Assembly (NCBI GenBank): GCA_028065725.1
Contig: JAPTVL010000420.1
Coordinates: forward strand, 1-64,000
Direction of reading: 5' to 3'
Source of the DNA: Betaproteobacteria bacterium
GTDB lineage: Bacteria; Pseudomonadota; Gammaproteobacteria; Burkholderiales; Rhodocyclaceae
DNA: 64,000 nt
Part shown: piece after piece, positions 31,709 to 40,100 of the stretch
How the letters are laid out: each line of letters starts with the position of its first letter
How positions within the stretch are numbered: the first letter of the stretch is position 1
The notes under the pieces: generated by a model
What the model saw: the letters and a program-made list of their open reading frames with translations, nothing else
Databases searched by the model: none
Told to the model about the DNA's origin: nothing
Program-made: the position numbers and the translations under genes

Positions 31709-33133
31709 TCAGCAGTGGCGGATGATGATGTCCTTGACCTGATCCACCGCCGCGTCGACCACCTCGACCCTCTGCGGCAAATTTTCGATGCCCTCCAGTT
31801 CCGCCGGCCGCGCCGGATCACGACCCAGCGCCTCCTGTATGGTCTCGGCGAACTTCACCGGCTGCGCGGTTTCCAGCACGATCATCGGCATGCCGGCGAC
31901 GCGGTGCTCGCGCGCCACCTTGACGCCATCGGCCGTGTGCGTGTCGATCATCTGCCCGTAACGCTGCCAGACATCGCGTATCGTCGCCAGGCGATCGGCA
32001 TGCGAACTGCAGCCGGAAACGATGCCATAGTCCGGCAGCCGTGCCGCGAACGGGCCGCCCGCCAGATCGAAGCTGCCGCCGGCGTCGACTTCCTGCCACA
32101 ACTGGCGCACGATCGCGGCGTCGCGCCCGACCAGATCGAACACGAAGCGCTCGAAATTCGAGGCCTTGGAAATGTCCATCGACGGACTCGAGGTGACATG
32201 CGTCTCCGCCGTGGTGCGCGGCCGATAGACGCCGGTGCGGAAAAACTCGTCGAGCACGTCGTTCTCGTTGGTCGCCAGTACCAGGCGCGCGATCGGCAGC
32301 CCCATCATGCGCGCGATGTGGCCGGCGCAGATGTTACCGAAATTGCCCGAGGGCACACAGAATGCCACCTGATCCTTGCTTGACCGGGTCGCCTCGAAAT
32401 AACCCTTGAAGTAGTAGACGATCTGCGCCGCGACGCGCGCCCAGTTGATCGAGTTCACCGCGCCGATCTTGTATTTCGCCTTGAATCCGGCGTCGTTGGA
32501 CACCGCCTTGACGATGTCCTGGGCATCGTCGAACATGCCGCGCACGGCGATGTTGAAAATGTTTTCGTCCTGCAGCGAATACATCTGCGCGCGCTGGAAA
32601 GCGCTCATCCTGCCTTCCGGCGAGAGCATGAAGACGCGCACATTGTGCTTGCCGCGCATGGCATATTCCGCCGCCGAGCCGGTATCGCCCGAGGTCGCGC
32701 CGAGGATGTTGATGGTCTCGCCGCGCCGATCCAGCACGTACTCGAACAGGTTGCCGAGCAGCTGCATGGCCATGTCCTTGAAGGCTAGCGTCGGCCCGTT
32801 GGACAGTTCCAGCAGATGAAGGCCCGACTCCAGCGTGGTCAGCGGCACGATGTCGGCCGCATTGCGGCCGGGGCGGCACCAGCGATAGGTCTGCGCCGTA
32901 TAGGTCTTGTCGCAGATCGCCTTGAGATCCGCCGGCGGGATGTCGGTAATGAACAGGCTCAGGATGCGGAAGGCCAGTTCCGCATAGGACAGGCCGCGCC
33001 ATTCGTCGAGCCGGTCGGCCACCTGCGGATAGGACTCGGGCAGGTAGAGCCCGCCGTCGGGCGCCAGGCCGCCGAGCAGGATGTCGCAGAAGGATTCGGC
33101 GGACGACTGGCCGCGGGTGGAGATGTATTTCAT
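31709..33133 (-). CDS. thrC: Threonine synthase
   Basis: The 474-residue PLP enzyme has the Lys in GPTLAFKDMAMQLLGNLFEY, the N-terminal MKYISTRGQ and the SGNFGNICAGHIARMMGLP phosphate loop. It converts O-phosphohomoserine to threonine. In related bacteria thrC follows hom directly. Here about 1.8 kb with four small genes separates them. Confidence 0.95.
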   Translation of the reverse strand: MKYISTRGQSSAESFCDILLGGLAPDGGLYLPESYPQVADRLDEWRGLSYAELAFRILSLFITDIPPADLKAICDKTYTAQTYRWCRPGRNAADIVPLTTLESGLHLLELSNGPTLAFKDMAMQLLGNLFEYVLDRRGETINILGATSGDTGSAAEYAMRGKHNVRVFMLSPEGRMSAFQRAQMYSLQDENIFNIAVRGMFDDAQDIVKAVSNDAGFKAKYKIGAVNSINWARVAAQIVYYFKGYFEATRSSKDQVAFCVPSGNFGNICAGHIARMMGLPIARLVLATNENDVLDEFFRTGVYRPRTTAETHVTSSPSMDISKASNFERFVFDLVGRDAAIVRQLWQEVDAGGSFDLAGGPFAARLPDYGIVSGCSSHADRLATIRDVWQRYGQMIDTHTADGVKVAREHRVAGMPMIVLETAQPVKFAETIQEALGRDPARPAELEGIENLPQRVEVVDAAVDQVKDIIIRHC

Positions 33134-33203
33134 GTCGGGACGAGAATAGTCAGTGGAACAGGATCGAAATTGCTGAACGGGATGTTATCGGGAGCATGCA
33201 AAA

Positions 33204-33225
33204 AGTCGGCGCTGGCGGCACGGCG
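33204..33225 (+). repeat. REP-like element, intergenic copy upstream of thrC
   Basis: It is identical over 22 bases to copies 1 and 3 and lies outside any gene, so no coding constraint explains it. Confidence 0.8.
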
Positions 33226-33308
33226 AACATAGAGCTGACCGGCGCTGCGCGGCTTCATCGCGCAGCGTCCAGTGACCGAAGGGCACGGGGTCGACCGCAA
33301 GGTTAGAC
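33226..33308 (-). other. attC-like cassette end overlapping the stop of the PD-(D/E)XK gene
   Basis: On the minus strand the gene ends in GCTGTCTAAC, where TAA is the stop and GTCTAAC fits the RYYYAAC core of an integron attC. A 9-bp hairpin CGCTGCGCG/CGCGCAGCG and GGTCAGCTC follow, like the inner part of an attC. The closing GTTRRRY core is missing; a REP-like copy begins at that point. Confidence 0.4.
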
Positions 33309-33779
33309 AGCATTTTTTGGAAACAACTGAGAAATACGATGCTCAAGGAGAAATGACGAAAAGTTGCTGACGAGAGCAGAGAGATTCGTTCTGGTTTTAA
33401 CGTTCTCGTCGGTGTGCATATATAGGTGGAACCGTCCCTTTGACTCTTGCTGCGCGTGAGTCGCCAACTCCGCTTTCGTGAACAGCCAAACACTCTTAGT
33501 CGAAATATCGACAAGGGCAAACAGTTCGGCTGGAGAAGCGACGGGCACCCACCAGTCTAGAGCGGCACGACCTCTCCCTCCACTGGGTTTTGGCCTGAAA
33601 TTGGCTTTCACCTGAATTGTTTTTGCGCCACACGTCTGGGACGAATAGGCAACCAAATCAATACCGGCATCGGTTGTGAGATGGGCGGATTCAACTGAAA
33701 ATTCGAGCAAGCGATATTGCACAAGCAACTCGCCGAGTTTGCCTATTTGTTGTGTGGAGAGGCTAATACCCATTGGCAT
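33303..33779 (-). CDS. PD-(D/E)XK nuclease-like protein of unknown role
   Basis: The 158-residue protein has GKLGELLVQYRLLEFSVES, then DAGIDLVAYS and TIQVKANFRP. This E..GID..QVK spacing is the core of PD-(D/E)XK folds as in small Holliday-junction-resolvase-like proteins. The rest is not recognised. The start has GTTAGAC ten bases upstream and the stop lies inside GTCTAAC, as in integron gene cassettes. Codon use is less GC-rich than in flanking hom and thrC, suggesting acquisition. Confidence 0.6.
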   Translation of the reverse strand: MPMGISLSTQQIGKLGELLVQYRLLEFSVESAHLTTDAGIDLVAYSSQTCGAKTIQVKANFRPKPSGGRGRAALDWWVPVASPAELFALVDISTKSVWLFTKAELATHAQQESKGRFHLYMHTDENVKTRTNLSALVSNFSSFLLEHRISQLFPKNAV

Positions 33780-33784
33780 ATGCT

Positions 33785-33871
33785 GTCTAACGTTAAATGT
33801 GGCGCCTAAATGACGGAATGCTTTCCGTCATGACGGGAAACACTCCATCAAATGGGCTGCATTTAACGACA
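33785..33871 (-). other. attC-like inverted-repeat region upstream of the PD-(D/E)XK gene
   Basis: The outer arms CGTTAAATG (33791-33799) and CATTTAACG (33860-33868) face each other, with an inner TGACGGA/TCCGTCA hairpin. On the minus strand CATTTAAC is followed by GTTAGAC, which fits the GTTRRRY core next to a cassette gene. The opposite core is degenerate (GTC without TAAC). Confidence 0.4.
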
Positions 33872-33916
33872 AGCCTCGCTCGGATCATTCGACAAAAGGG
33901 GCCAGGTTCAGATTAT

Positions 33917-34237
33917 TCATTCCGGGACCAGCCATTGCCCGTGAGCCCTGATCTCCTCATGGAGCCAATCGGGATCGAAATCGGCTCCGTTGGGCCAGGT
34001 GATCACACCCAGTTCAATTCTGACTTGCTCAAATAGAACCGGATCAGCAAGTGCGGAAAGAATTCCAGCGTCTTTACCGTTAACAAGTCTCGAGAAGTCG
34101 GCTATGCCGCTAGTACCATCGACAAAGCTCACTGCCAGTCGATATCCAGACAGCACGCTGACAGCCGAAACCCGCCAAGCCGCCGCCGGAACTGCTCCAG
34201 GGGAGCGATGCGTTTCGGTGACTGTTTCGATTGACAT
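33917..34237 (-). CDS. DUF2442 domain protein (copy 1)
   Basis: The 106-residue protein has SGYRLAVSFVDGTSGIADFS and WPNGADFDPDWLHEEI, the usual DUF2442 pattern. GGAGGA upstream of the ATG at 34237 decides the start. DUF2442 proteins often pair with DUF4160 proteins in small, possibly toxin-antitoxin-like modules with no proven function. Confidence 0.7.
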   Translation of the reverse strand: MSIETVTETHRSPGAVPAAAWRVSAVSVLSGYRLAVSFVDGTSGIADFSRLVNGKDAGILSALADPVLFEQVRIELGVITWPNGADFDPDWLHEEIRAHGQWLVPE

Positions 34238-34348
34238 AGCTTCCAATCCTCCGTCAATTCGCTGCGATGCTCTGTCGTCCACTCAAGGACCAACGCCAGC
34301 GCCCGTCGAAGGAGCAAAAAAGGAGCAAAAGGTCAGGCTCGCAATCGA

Positions 34349-34648
34349 TCACGCCGCCAGCCTGTGTTCGATGGCGGCTCGCGCCAAATCAGGCACAAAC
34401 GCGCCTTCGTCAATCACCGGAAAATAGAGATCGAAGCCGCCGCCTTCGACCCGGACGCCCGACAAGTCAGCTCCCTGCGGAAACCCGAGTTGATCGGCAG
34501 GAATGGAAAGTTCCACGTTTCCCGCCAGTTCGATAAGCAATCGACGTGCAGTCGCATCGAAACGAGCGCTTATCGCCATCGGCTCGCTAGAAGCCGCCTT
34601 TGCGCCACGCTCCATGGCACGCGCGATCATTTCGTCAATAGTCTCCAT
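34349..34648 (-). CDS. DUF2442 domain protein (copy 2)
   Basis: The 99-residue protein has an N-terminal helix (METIDEMIARAMERGAKAAS), then the DUF2442 core RRLLIELAGNVELSIPADQL and GGGFDLYFPVIDEGAFVPDL. Its start overlaps the DUF4160 stop by 14 bases, so the two are translated together as a pair. Confidence 0.75.
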   Translation of the reverse strand: METIDEMIARAMERGAKAASSEPMAISARFDATARRLLIELAGNVELSIPADQLGFPQGADLSGVRVEGGGFDLYFPVIDEGAFVPDLARAAIEHRLAA

Positions 34649-34883
34649 GCATCAACCTCCATGTACTGCAAAGCACCGTCAATTCCTTCTCGATCACGCC
34701 CAACGCATTCTTGATGGTGGCAACATCCATTCCTCGAACACTGATCGGAATAGCAGGCCCCGTTGGACAATTGAGAGCGATCTTTGCTCGCCCTTCCGGG
34801 CCGACGAGATGCACATGGGCCGGCGCATGGTCAAGAGTGTAGATCATCACCCGCCAACTACCAATCCGAAGGACGGTCCCCAC
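34635..34883 (-). CDS. DUF4160 domain protein
   Basis: The 82-residue protein has IGSWRVMIYTLDHAPAHVHL, the DH.P.H.H signature of DUF4160. It starts at a GTG, 14 bases after hom, and overlaps the DUF2442 gene, making a DUF4160-DUF2442 unit often found in mobile or toxin-antitoxin-like settings. Function is unknown. Confidence 0.75.
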   Translation of the reverse strand: MGTVLRIGSWRVMIYTLDHAPAHVHLVGPEGRAKIALNCPTGPAIPISVRGMDVATIKNALGVIEKELTVLCSTWRLMHGDY

Positions 34884-34897
34884 TCATCTTCTCCGCT

Positions 34898-36208
34898 TCA
34901 GCCCAACTCTTCCATGCGCAGCCGGATCACCTGCTTCTTCACCACCGGCAGCGCCTCGATTTTCACGATCGCGGCATCGACGTTCTTTTCGCGCGTGACG
35001 TGGGTCAGCATGATGATGTCGGTCTGGTCTTCGCCCTCGCCCGGTTCGCGCTGGATCATGGCGGCGGTGGAAATCTGCTGGTCGGCCAGGATGCGCGTGA
35101 TGTCGGCCAGCACGCCGGGCTTGTCTTCCACGCGCAGGCGCAGGTAGTAGCTGGTCTCGACCTCGGACATGGGCAGGATCGGCGTGTCTTCGACCGCATC
35201 GGGCTGGAAGGCCAGGTGCGGCACGCGATGCTCGGGGTCCGAGGTATGCAGGCGGGTGACATCGACCAGGTCGGCGATCACCGCCGAAGCCGTCGGTTCG
35301 GCGCCGGCGCCCTTGCCGTAGTAGAGCGTGGCACCCACCGCATCGCCCTGCACCAGCACCGCGTTCATCGCGCCTTCGACGTTGGCGATCAGGCGCTTGG
35401 CCGGGATCAGCGTCGGATGCACGCGCAGTTCCACGCCGTCCTTGCGGCGGCGCGTGATGCCGAGCAGCTTGATGCGGTAGCCGAGCTGTCCGGCGTACTT
35501 GATGTCGTCGGCATCGAGCCGGCTGATGCCCTCGACGTGGGCCTTGTCGAACTGCATCGGAATGCCGAAGGCCAGCGCCGACAGGATGGTGATCTTGTGC
35601 GCGGCATCCACGCCCTCGATGTCGAAGGTCGGGTCGGCCTCGGCATAGCCCAGGCGCTGCGCCTCCTTGAGCACCACGTCGAAGGGCAGGCCCTTGTCGC
35701 GCATCTCGGAGAGGATGAAGTTGGTGGTGCCGTTGATGATGCCGGCGATCCACTGGATGCGGTTGGCGGAGAGGCCCTCGCGCAGCGCCTTGATGATCGG
35801 GATACCGCCGGCCACGGCAGCCTCGAAGGCCACCATGACGCCCTTTTCGTGTGCCGCGGCGAAGATCTCGTTGCCATGCACCGCGAGCAGCGCCTTGTTG
35901 GCCGTCACCACGTGTTTGCCGTTGGCGATGGCGGCGAGCACCAGTTCCCTGGCGATGCCATAGCCGCCAATCAGCTCGATGACGATGTCGATCTCGGGAT
36001 CAGTGACCACCGAGAAAGCATCGTCGGTGACCTGCGCCCGGCCGGCGGTGACCTGCCGCGCCAGTTCCAGGTTCTTGTCCGCCACCTTGGTGATGCGGAT
36101 CGGACGGCCGGCGCGGCGCGTGATTTCGGCTTCGTTGCGCGCCAGTACGTTAAAAGTGCCGCCACCGACGGTGCCGATGCCGAGCAGGCCTACATTGATG
36201 GGTTTCAT
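34898..36208 (-). CDS. hom: Homoserine dehydrogenase
   Basis: The 436-residue protein has the NAD(P) motif GLLGIGTVGGGTFNVL, the catalytic GIINGTTNFILSEM and a C-terminal ACT domain (YYLRLRVEDKPGVLADITRI) for threonine feedback. It makes homoserine from aspartate semialdehyde. It lies 69 bases downstream of alaA and is followed by DUF4160, not thrC. Confidence 0.96.
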   Translation of the reverse strand: MKPINVGLLGIGTVGGGTFNVLARNEAEITRRAGRPIRITKVADKNLELARQVTAGRAQVTDDAFSVVTDPEIDIVIELIGGYGIARELVLAAIANGKHVVTANKALLAVHGNEIFAAAHEKGVMVAFEAAVAGGIPIIKALREGLSANRIQWIAGIINGTTNFILSEMRDKGLPFDVVLKEAQRLGYAEADPTFDIEGVDAAHKITILSALAFGIPMQFDKAHVEGISRLDADDIKYAGQLGYRIKLLGITRRRKDGVELRVHPTLIPAKRLIANVEGAMNAVLVQGDAVGATLYYGKGAGAEPTASAVIADLVDVTRLHTSDPEHRVPHLAFQPDAVEDTPILPMSEVETSYYLRLRVEDKPGVLADITRILADQQISTAAMIQREPGEGEDQTDIIMLTHVTREKNVDAAIVKIEALPVVKKQVIRLRMEELG

Positions 36209-36277
36209 TGCGGAATTCCGTGAACAGAAAGCGGGGAACGAAGCAACGGCGCCGCACCAGCCGGCGCCGTTTGCGGA

Positions 36278-37504
36278 TCAGGTACCGTGGCGCCTGCGGT
36301 AGGCGTCAAGAAAGCGCGCAATGCGGCCGATGGCTTCGCGCAGGTCGTCCTCGTGGGGCAGGAAGACCAGGCGAAAGTGGTCGGGATGCGGCCAGTTGAA
36401 GCCGGTGCCCTGCACCAGCAGCACCTTTTCCAGGGTCAGCAACTCGCCGATGAATTCCTGGTCGTCCACGATCGGGTACATCTTCGAGTCAAGGCGCGGG
36501 AACATGTAGAGCGTGGCCTTGGGCTTGACGCAGCTGACGCCGGGAATCGAGGTGATCAGCTCGTGGGCGACGTCGCGCTGGCGGCACATGCGGCCGCCCG
36601 GCGCCACCAGGTCGTCGATGCTCTGGTAGCCGCCGAGCGCGGTCTGGATGCCCCATTGGCCGGGCACGTTGGCGCACAGGCGCATCGAGGCCAGCATGTC
36701 GAGGCCGTCGATGTAGTCGCGCGCATGCTTCTTCTCGCCGGAGACGATCATCCAGCCCGAGCGGTAGCCGCAGGAGCGGTAGTTCTTCGACAGGCCGTTG
36801 AAGGTGATGGTCAGCACGTCTTCCGACAGCGCCGCTACCGAGGTGTGGGTCACGCCGTCGTAGAGCACCTTGTCATAGACCTCGTCGGCATAGATGATCA
36901 GGTCGTTGGCCCGCGCGATTTCGATGATTTCCTTCAGCACCGCATCCGGATACACCGCCCCGGTCGGGTTGTTGGGATTGATGATGACGATGGCCCGGGT
37001 CTGCGGCGTGATCTTGGCGCGGATGTCGGCCAGGTCGGGCAGCCAGCCGGCGCCTTCGTCGCACAGGTAGTGGCGCGGCGTACCGCCGGAGAGGCTGACC
37101 GCGGCGGTCCACAGCGGATAGTCGGGGGCCGGCACCAGCACTTCGTCGCCGGTATCGAGCAGGGCGTTCATGGCCATCACGATCAGTTCGGAGACGCCGT
37201 TGCCGATGTAGATGTCCTCGATGCCGACGCCCTTGATGTGCTTCTGCTGGCTGTAATGCATCACCGCCTTGCGCGCCGAAAAAATGCCTTTGGAATCGAC
37301 ATAGCCGGCCGCGCTGGGCAGGTTGCGGATCATGTCCTGCTGGATTTCCTCGGGGGAATCGAAGCCGAACGCGGCGAGGTTGCCGATGTTCAGCTTGATG
37401 ATCTTGTGGCCTTCCTCTTCCATCTGCCGCGCGCGGGCGAGCACGGGCCCGCGAATGTCGTAGCAGACGTTGGCGAGTTTGGCGGATTTATTTACGGGTT
37501 GCAT
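36278..37504 (-). CDS. alaA: Alanine-synthesising aminotransferase AlaA-like
   Basis: The 408-residue class I PLP aminotransferase has the PLP Lys in FNGLSKNYRSCGYRSGWM and NPNNPTGAVYP. The start is the ATG at 37504 (MQPVNKSAKLANVCYDIRGP) with AAGGACGG upstream; the longer frame is a shadow of the divergent gene. It makes alanine from pyruvate with glutamate. Placement before hom is common in betaproteobacteria. Confidence 0.9.
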   Translation of the reverse strand: MQPVNKSAKLANVCYDIRGPVLARARQMEEEGHKIIKLNIGNLAAFGFDSPEEIQQDMIRNLPSAAGYVDSKGIFSARKAVMHYSQQKHIKGVGIEDIYIGNGVSELIVMAMNALLDTGDEVLVPAPDYPLWTAAVSLSGGTPRHYLCDEGAGWLPDLADIRAKITPQTRAIVIINPNNPTGAVYPDAVLKEIIEIARANDLIIYADEVYDKVLYDGVTHTSVAALSEDVLTITFNGLSKNYRSCGYRSGWMIVSGEKKHARDYIDGLDMLASMRLCANVPGQWGIQTALGGYQSIDDLVAPGGRMCRQRDVAHELITSIPGVSCVKPKATLYMFPRLDSKMYPIVDDQEFIGELLTLEKVLLVQGTGFNWPHPDHFRLVFLPHEDDLREAIGRIARFLDAYRRRHGT

Positions 37505-37702
37505 CAGCAACCGTCCTTTCTGCAAGATGCCGACGGGCTCGGACCGCGTCGGCGAAAAAGTTATGCCGGAACTAAAAGGTATAATGTTACCCAAGCCATT
37601 GCTGCACCGCAAATCCAGATTTGATGCGGCTTTCGGCCACTCCCGACCCTGCATGTCCTTTGCCAACCCTTTGCCGATCTCGTTGCCAAACTCGCGCCCT
37701 GC

Positions 37703-38083
37703 ATGAAGCTGCATTCCTCCGACACCGCCGGTCTGCTTGCGATCACCGCCTACGATGCCGAGTCCATCGCCGTGAGCGGACGGCGGCTGACGCGGAGCTT
37801 CCTCCTCACGCCCCAACGTCTGATCGAGAACTGGCCGCCCGCGTCGGTCGATAACCTGACCGAAGCCGATTTGCAGGCCATCGCCGAACTCGGCTGCCCG
37901 ATCATCCTGCTCGGCACCGGGGCGCGCCAGCGCTTTCCCGCCCCGGCCCTGCTGCGGCCGCTGATCCAGCGGCGCATCGGCGTCGAGGTCATGGACAGTC
38001 ATGCCGCCTGCCGCACCTACAACATCCTGATGGCCGAAGGACGCGAGGTCGCGGCGGCTCTGATCATCGAATGCGCGACCTAG
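37703..38083 (+). CDS. Mth938/DUF498-domain protein
   Basis: The 126-residue protein has an LLTPQRLIENWPPASVDNLT and CPIILLGTGARQRFPAPALL pattern with GVEVMDSHAACRTYNILMAE, typical of Mth938-like proteins (NDUFAF3-related fold). The role in bacteria is unclear. The end overlaps the arnT start by 13 bases. Confidence 0.85.
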   Translation: MKLHSSDTAGLLAITAYDAESIAVSGRRLTRSFLLTPQRLIENWPPASVDNLTEADLQAIAELGCPIILLGTGARQRFPAPALLRPLIQRRIGVEVMDSHAACRTYNILMAEGREVAAALIIECAT

Positions 38084-39732
38084 TTCAAGCGCGCGAACTG
38101 CGCCGCGGGACGCTGCTGGCGCTGCTGCTGGCCTTCGTCCTGGTCTGGTTCGGCACCCTGGAGCAGCGCCGCCTGATCAATCCCGACGAAGGACGCTATT
38201 CCGAAATTCCGCGCGAAATGGTGGCCAGCGGCGACTGGCTGACGCCGCGTCTCAACAACATCAAATACTTCGAGAAGCCGGCGCTGCAATACTGGGCCAC
38301 CGCCGCGGCCTTCACCGCATTCGGCGAGCATCACTGGACCGCGCGGCTGTGGCCGGCGCTGACCGGCTTCCTCGGCATACTGTTCACGGCCTTTGCCACG
38401 GCACGGCTGTTCGGCCTCCAGGCCGGCCTGATCGCCGGCGCGGTGCTGGCCGGCAGCGTGCTGTGGAATGTCATCGGCCACGTCAATACGCTGGACATGG
38501 GCGTCAGCTTCTTCCTTGCTGCCGCGGTGTTCGCCTTGTGCCTAGGCCAGCGCGACGAGGCGAGCCCGCGCGAAAGTCGGCGCTGGCAGGACGCCGCCTG
38601 GGTCCTGCTGGCGCTGGCGATACTCTCCAAAGGGCTGATCGGGCTGGTGCTGCCGGCTGCCACGGTGGTCGCCTACGCCCTGTGGCAACGCGACTGGAGC
38701 TTCATCCTGCGCATCAGCCCGCTGCGCGGCCTGCTGATCCTGCTGGCGATTACGGCGCCCTGGTTCATTGCGGTATCGCTGGCCAATCCCGAGTTCGCCC
38801 ATTTCTTCTTCATCCACGAGCATTTCCAGCGCTTCCTGACCAAGACTCATGGCCGCTACCAGCCGATGTGGTACTTCATCCCGATCCTGCTGATCGGCAT
38901 GCTGCCCTGGCTCGGCAGCCTGGCCCAGGGGCTGGCGGCGGGAACCCGCAGCGAAGCGGGCAAGCGTTTCCAGCCGCGCCGCTTCCTGCTGGTGTGGGCG
39001 GTGCTGGTGTTCGTCTTCTTCTCGGTCTCCGGGTCCAAGCTGGCCTCCTACATCCTGCCGATCTTTCCGGCGCTCGCCGCCCTGATCGGCCTGCACCTGG
39101 CGGGCTATGCCACCTCGCGCCGCATCGAGTGGCAAGCCTTGCCGGCCATCATCGTCGGAGCGGCCTGCCTGTTCCTGGTGCCTTTCGTCACCCGCTTCGC
39201 CAGCGACAAGGTGCCGGTGATGCTCTACGAGGCCTATCAACCCTGGCTGTATGGCGGCTCTGCCGCCCTGCTGCTCGGCGGCCTGCTGGCATTCCGGCTG
39301 GGACGCCAGGGGCGCAGCGTGGCGGCGGCGTTCAGCCTGGCCTTCGGCGGCTTCGCCTTCGGCCAGGGCTTCCTGCTCGGTCACGACACGCTCGGCTCGG
39401 TGCACTCGGCCCACGACGTGGCCATGGCGATCCGCCCGCAGGTGCCGGCCGACGTACCCTTCTTCAGCGTCGACACCTACGACCAGACCCTGCAGTTCTA
39501 TCTCAAACGCACCACCACCATGGTCGCCTATCGCGACGAACTGGGCTTCGGCATCAGCCAGGAACCGCACAAGTTCATTCCCGACGTCGCCGCTTTCGAG
39601 CGCGCCTGGCATGCCGCGCCGGGCGCCTGGGCCTTGATGGCGCCGGCGCTCTGGCAGGAAATGCAAAAGAAAGGGCTACCCATGATCGTCGTGATCCGCG
39701 ACACCCGCCGTGTCATCGTGCGCAAGCCATGA
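38071..39732 (+). CDS. arnT: Lipid A 4-amino-4-deoxy-L-arabinose transferase (ArnT-type GT-C)
   Basis: The 553-residue multispanning membrane glycosyltransferase (about 12 helices) has the catalytic-loop Asp/Glu in LINPDEGRYSEIPREM and a soluble C-terminal part. ArnT transfers L-Ara4N from undecaprenyl phosphate to lipid A in the periplasm, lowering negative charge. The arn neighbours support this over other GT83/PMT members. A weak REP-like match lies at 38575. Confidence 0.85.
   Translation: MRDLVQARELRRGTLLALLLAFVLVWFGTLEQRRLINPDEGRYSEIPREMVASGDWLTPRLNNIKYFEKPALQYWATAAAFTAFGEHHWTARLWPALTGFLGILFTAFATARLFGLQAGLIAGAVLAGSVLWNVIGHVNTLDMGVSFFLAAAVFALCLGQRDEASPRESRRWQDAAWVLLALAILSKGLIGLVLPAATVVAYALWQRDWSFILRISPLRGLLILLAITAPWFIAVSLANPEFAHFFFIHEHFQRFLTKTHGRYQPMWYFIPILLIGMLPWLGSLAQGLAAGTRSEAGKRFQPRRFLLVWAVLVFVFFSVSGSKLASYILPIFPALAALIGLHLAGYATSRRIEWQALPAIIVGAACLFLVPFVTRFASDKVPVMLYEAYQPWLYGGSAALLLGGLLAFRLGRQGRSVAAAFSLAFGGFAFGQGFLLGHDTLGSVHSAHDVAMAIRPQVPADVPFFSVDTYDQTLQFYLKRTTTMVAYRDELGFGISQEPHKFIPDVAAFERAWHAAPGAWALMAPALWQEMQKKGLPMIVVIRDTRRVIVRKP
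38575..38596 (+). repeat. Possible REP-like copy in arnT (weak)
   Basis: It reads AGTCGG, CGCTG, loop GCAGGA, CGCCG. The 3' arm differs and coding constraint (SRRWQDAA) is possible. Confidence 0.35.
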
Positions 39733-40100
39733 ACGCCGTCAGCTTTTCCCTGATCCTCGCCGGCGTGCTGCTCAACGCGGCCGCACAACTGCTGCTGAAA
39801 GCCGGCACCAACGTCGTTGGCCATTTCGAGTTCCATGCCGACAACATCCTGCCGATCGGCCTCAAGCTGGCCTTCCAGCCCTACATCATGGGCGGCATGG
39901 CCTGCTATGCGGTGAGCCTGGTGGTCTGGATCATGGCGCTGTCACGCGTGCCGGTGTCGATCGCCTACCCGATGCTGTCGATCGGCTACGTGATCAACGC
40001 CTTCGTCGCCTGGCACTGGTTCGGCGAAGCCCTGGCGGCGCAGAAGCTGCTCGGCATCGGCTTCATCGTGGTCGGCGTGTTTTTGGTGGCACGGTCATGA
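39729..40100 (+). CDS. arnE: Small multidrug-resistance-fold flippase subunit (ArnE-like)
   Basis: The 123-residue protein has four predicted helices, LNAAAQLLLKAG in helix 1 and VPVSIAYPMLSIGYV in helix 3, as in ArnE/ArnF. These form the undecaprenyl-phosphate-Ara4N flippase. Only one such gene is present, so a homodimer or a distant partner is likely. It overlaps arnT and arnB by four bases each. Confidence 0.8.
   Translation: MNAVSFSLILAGVLLNAAAQLLLKAGTNVVGHFEFHADNILPIGLKLAFQPYIMGGMACYAVSLVVWIMALSRVPVSIAYPMLSIGYVINAFVAWHWFGEALAAQKLLGIGFIVVGVFLVARS

Noticed and set aside
33797..34036. Plus-strand frame of 79 codons over the attC-like region
   Set aside because: No ribosome site or recognisable product; it crosses inverted repeats and the antisense end of the DUF2442 gene.
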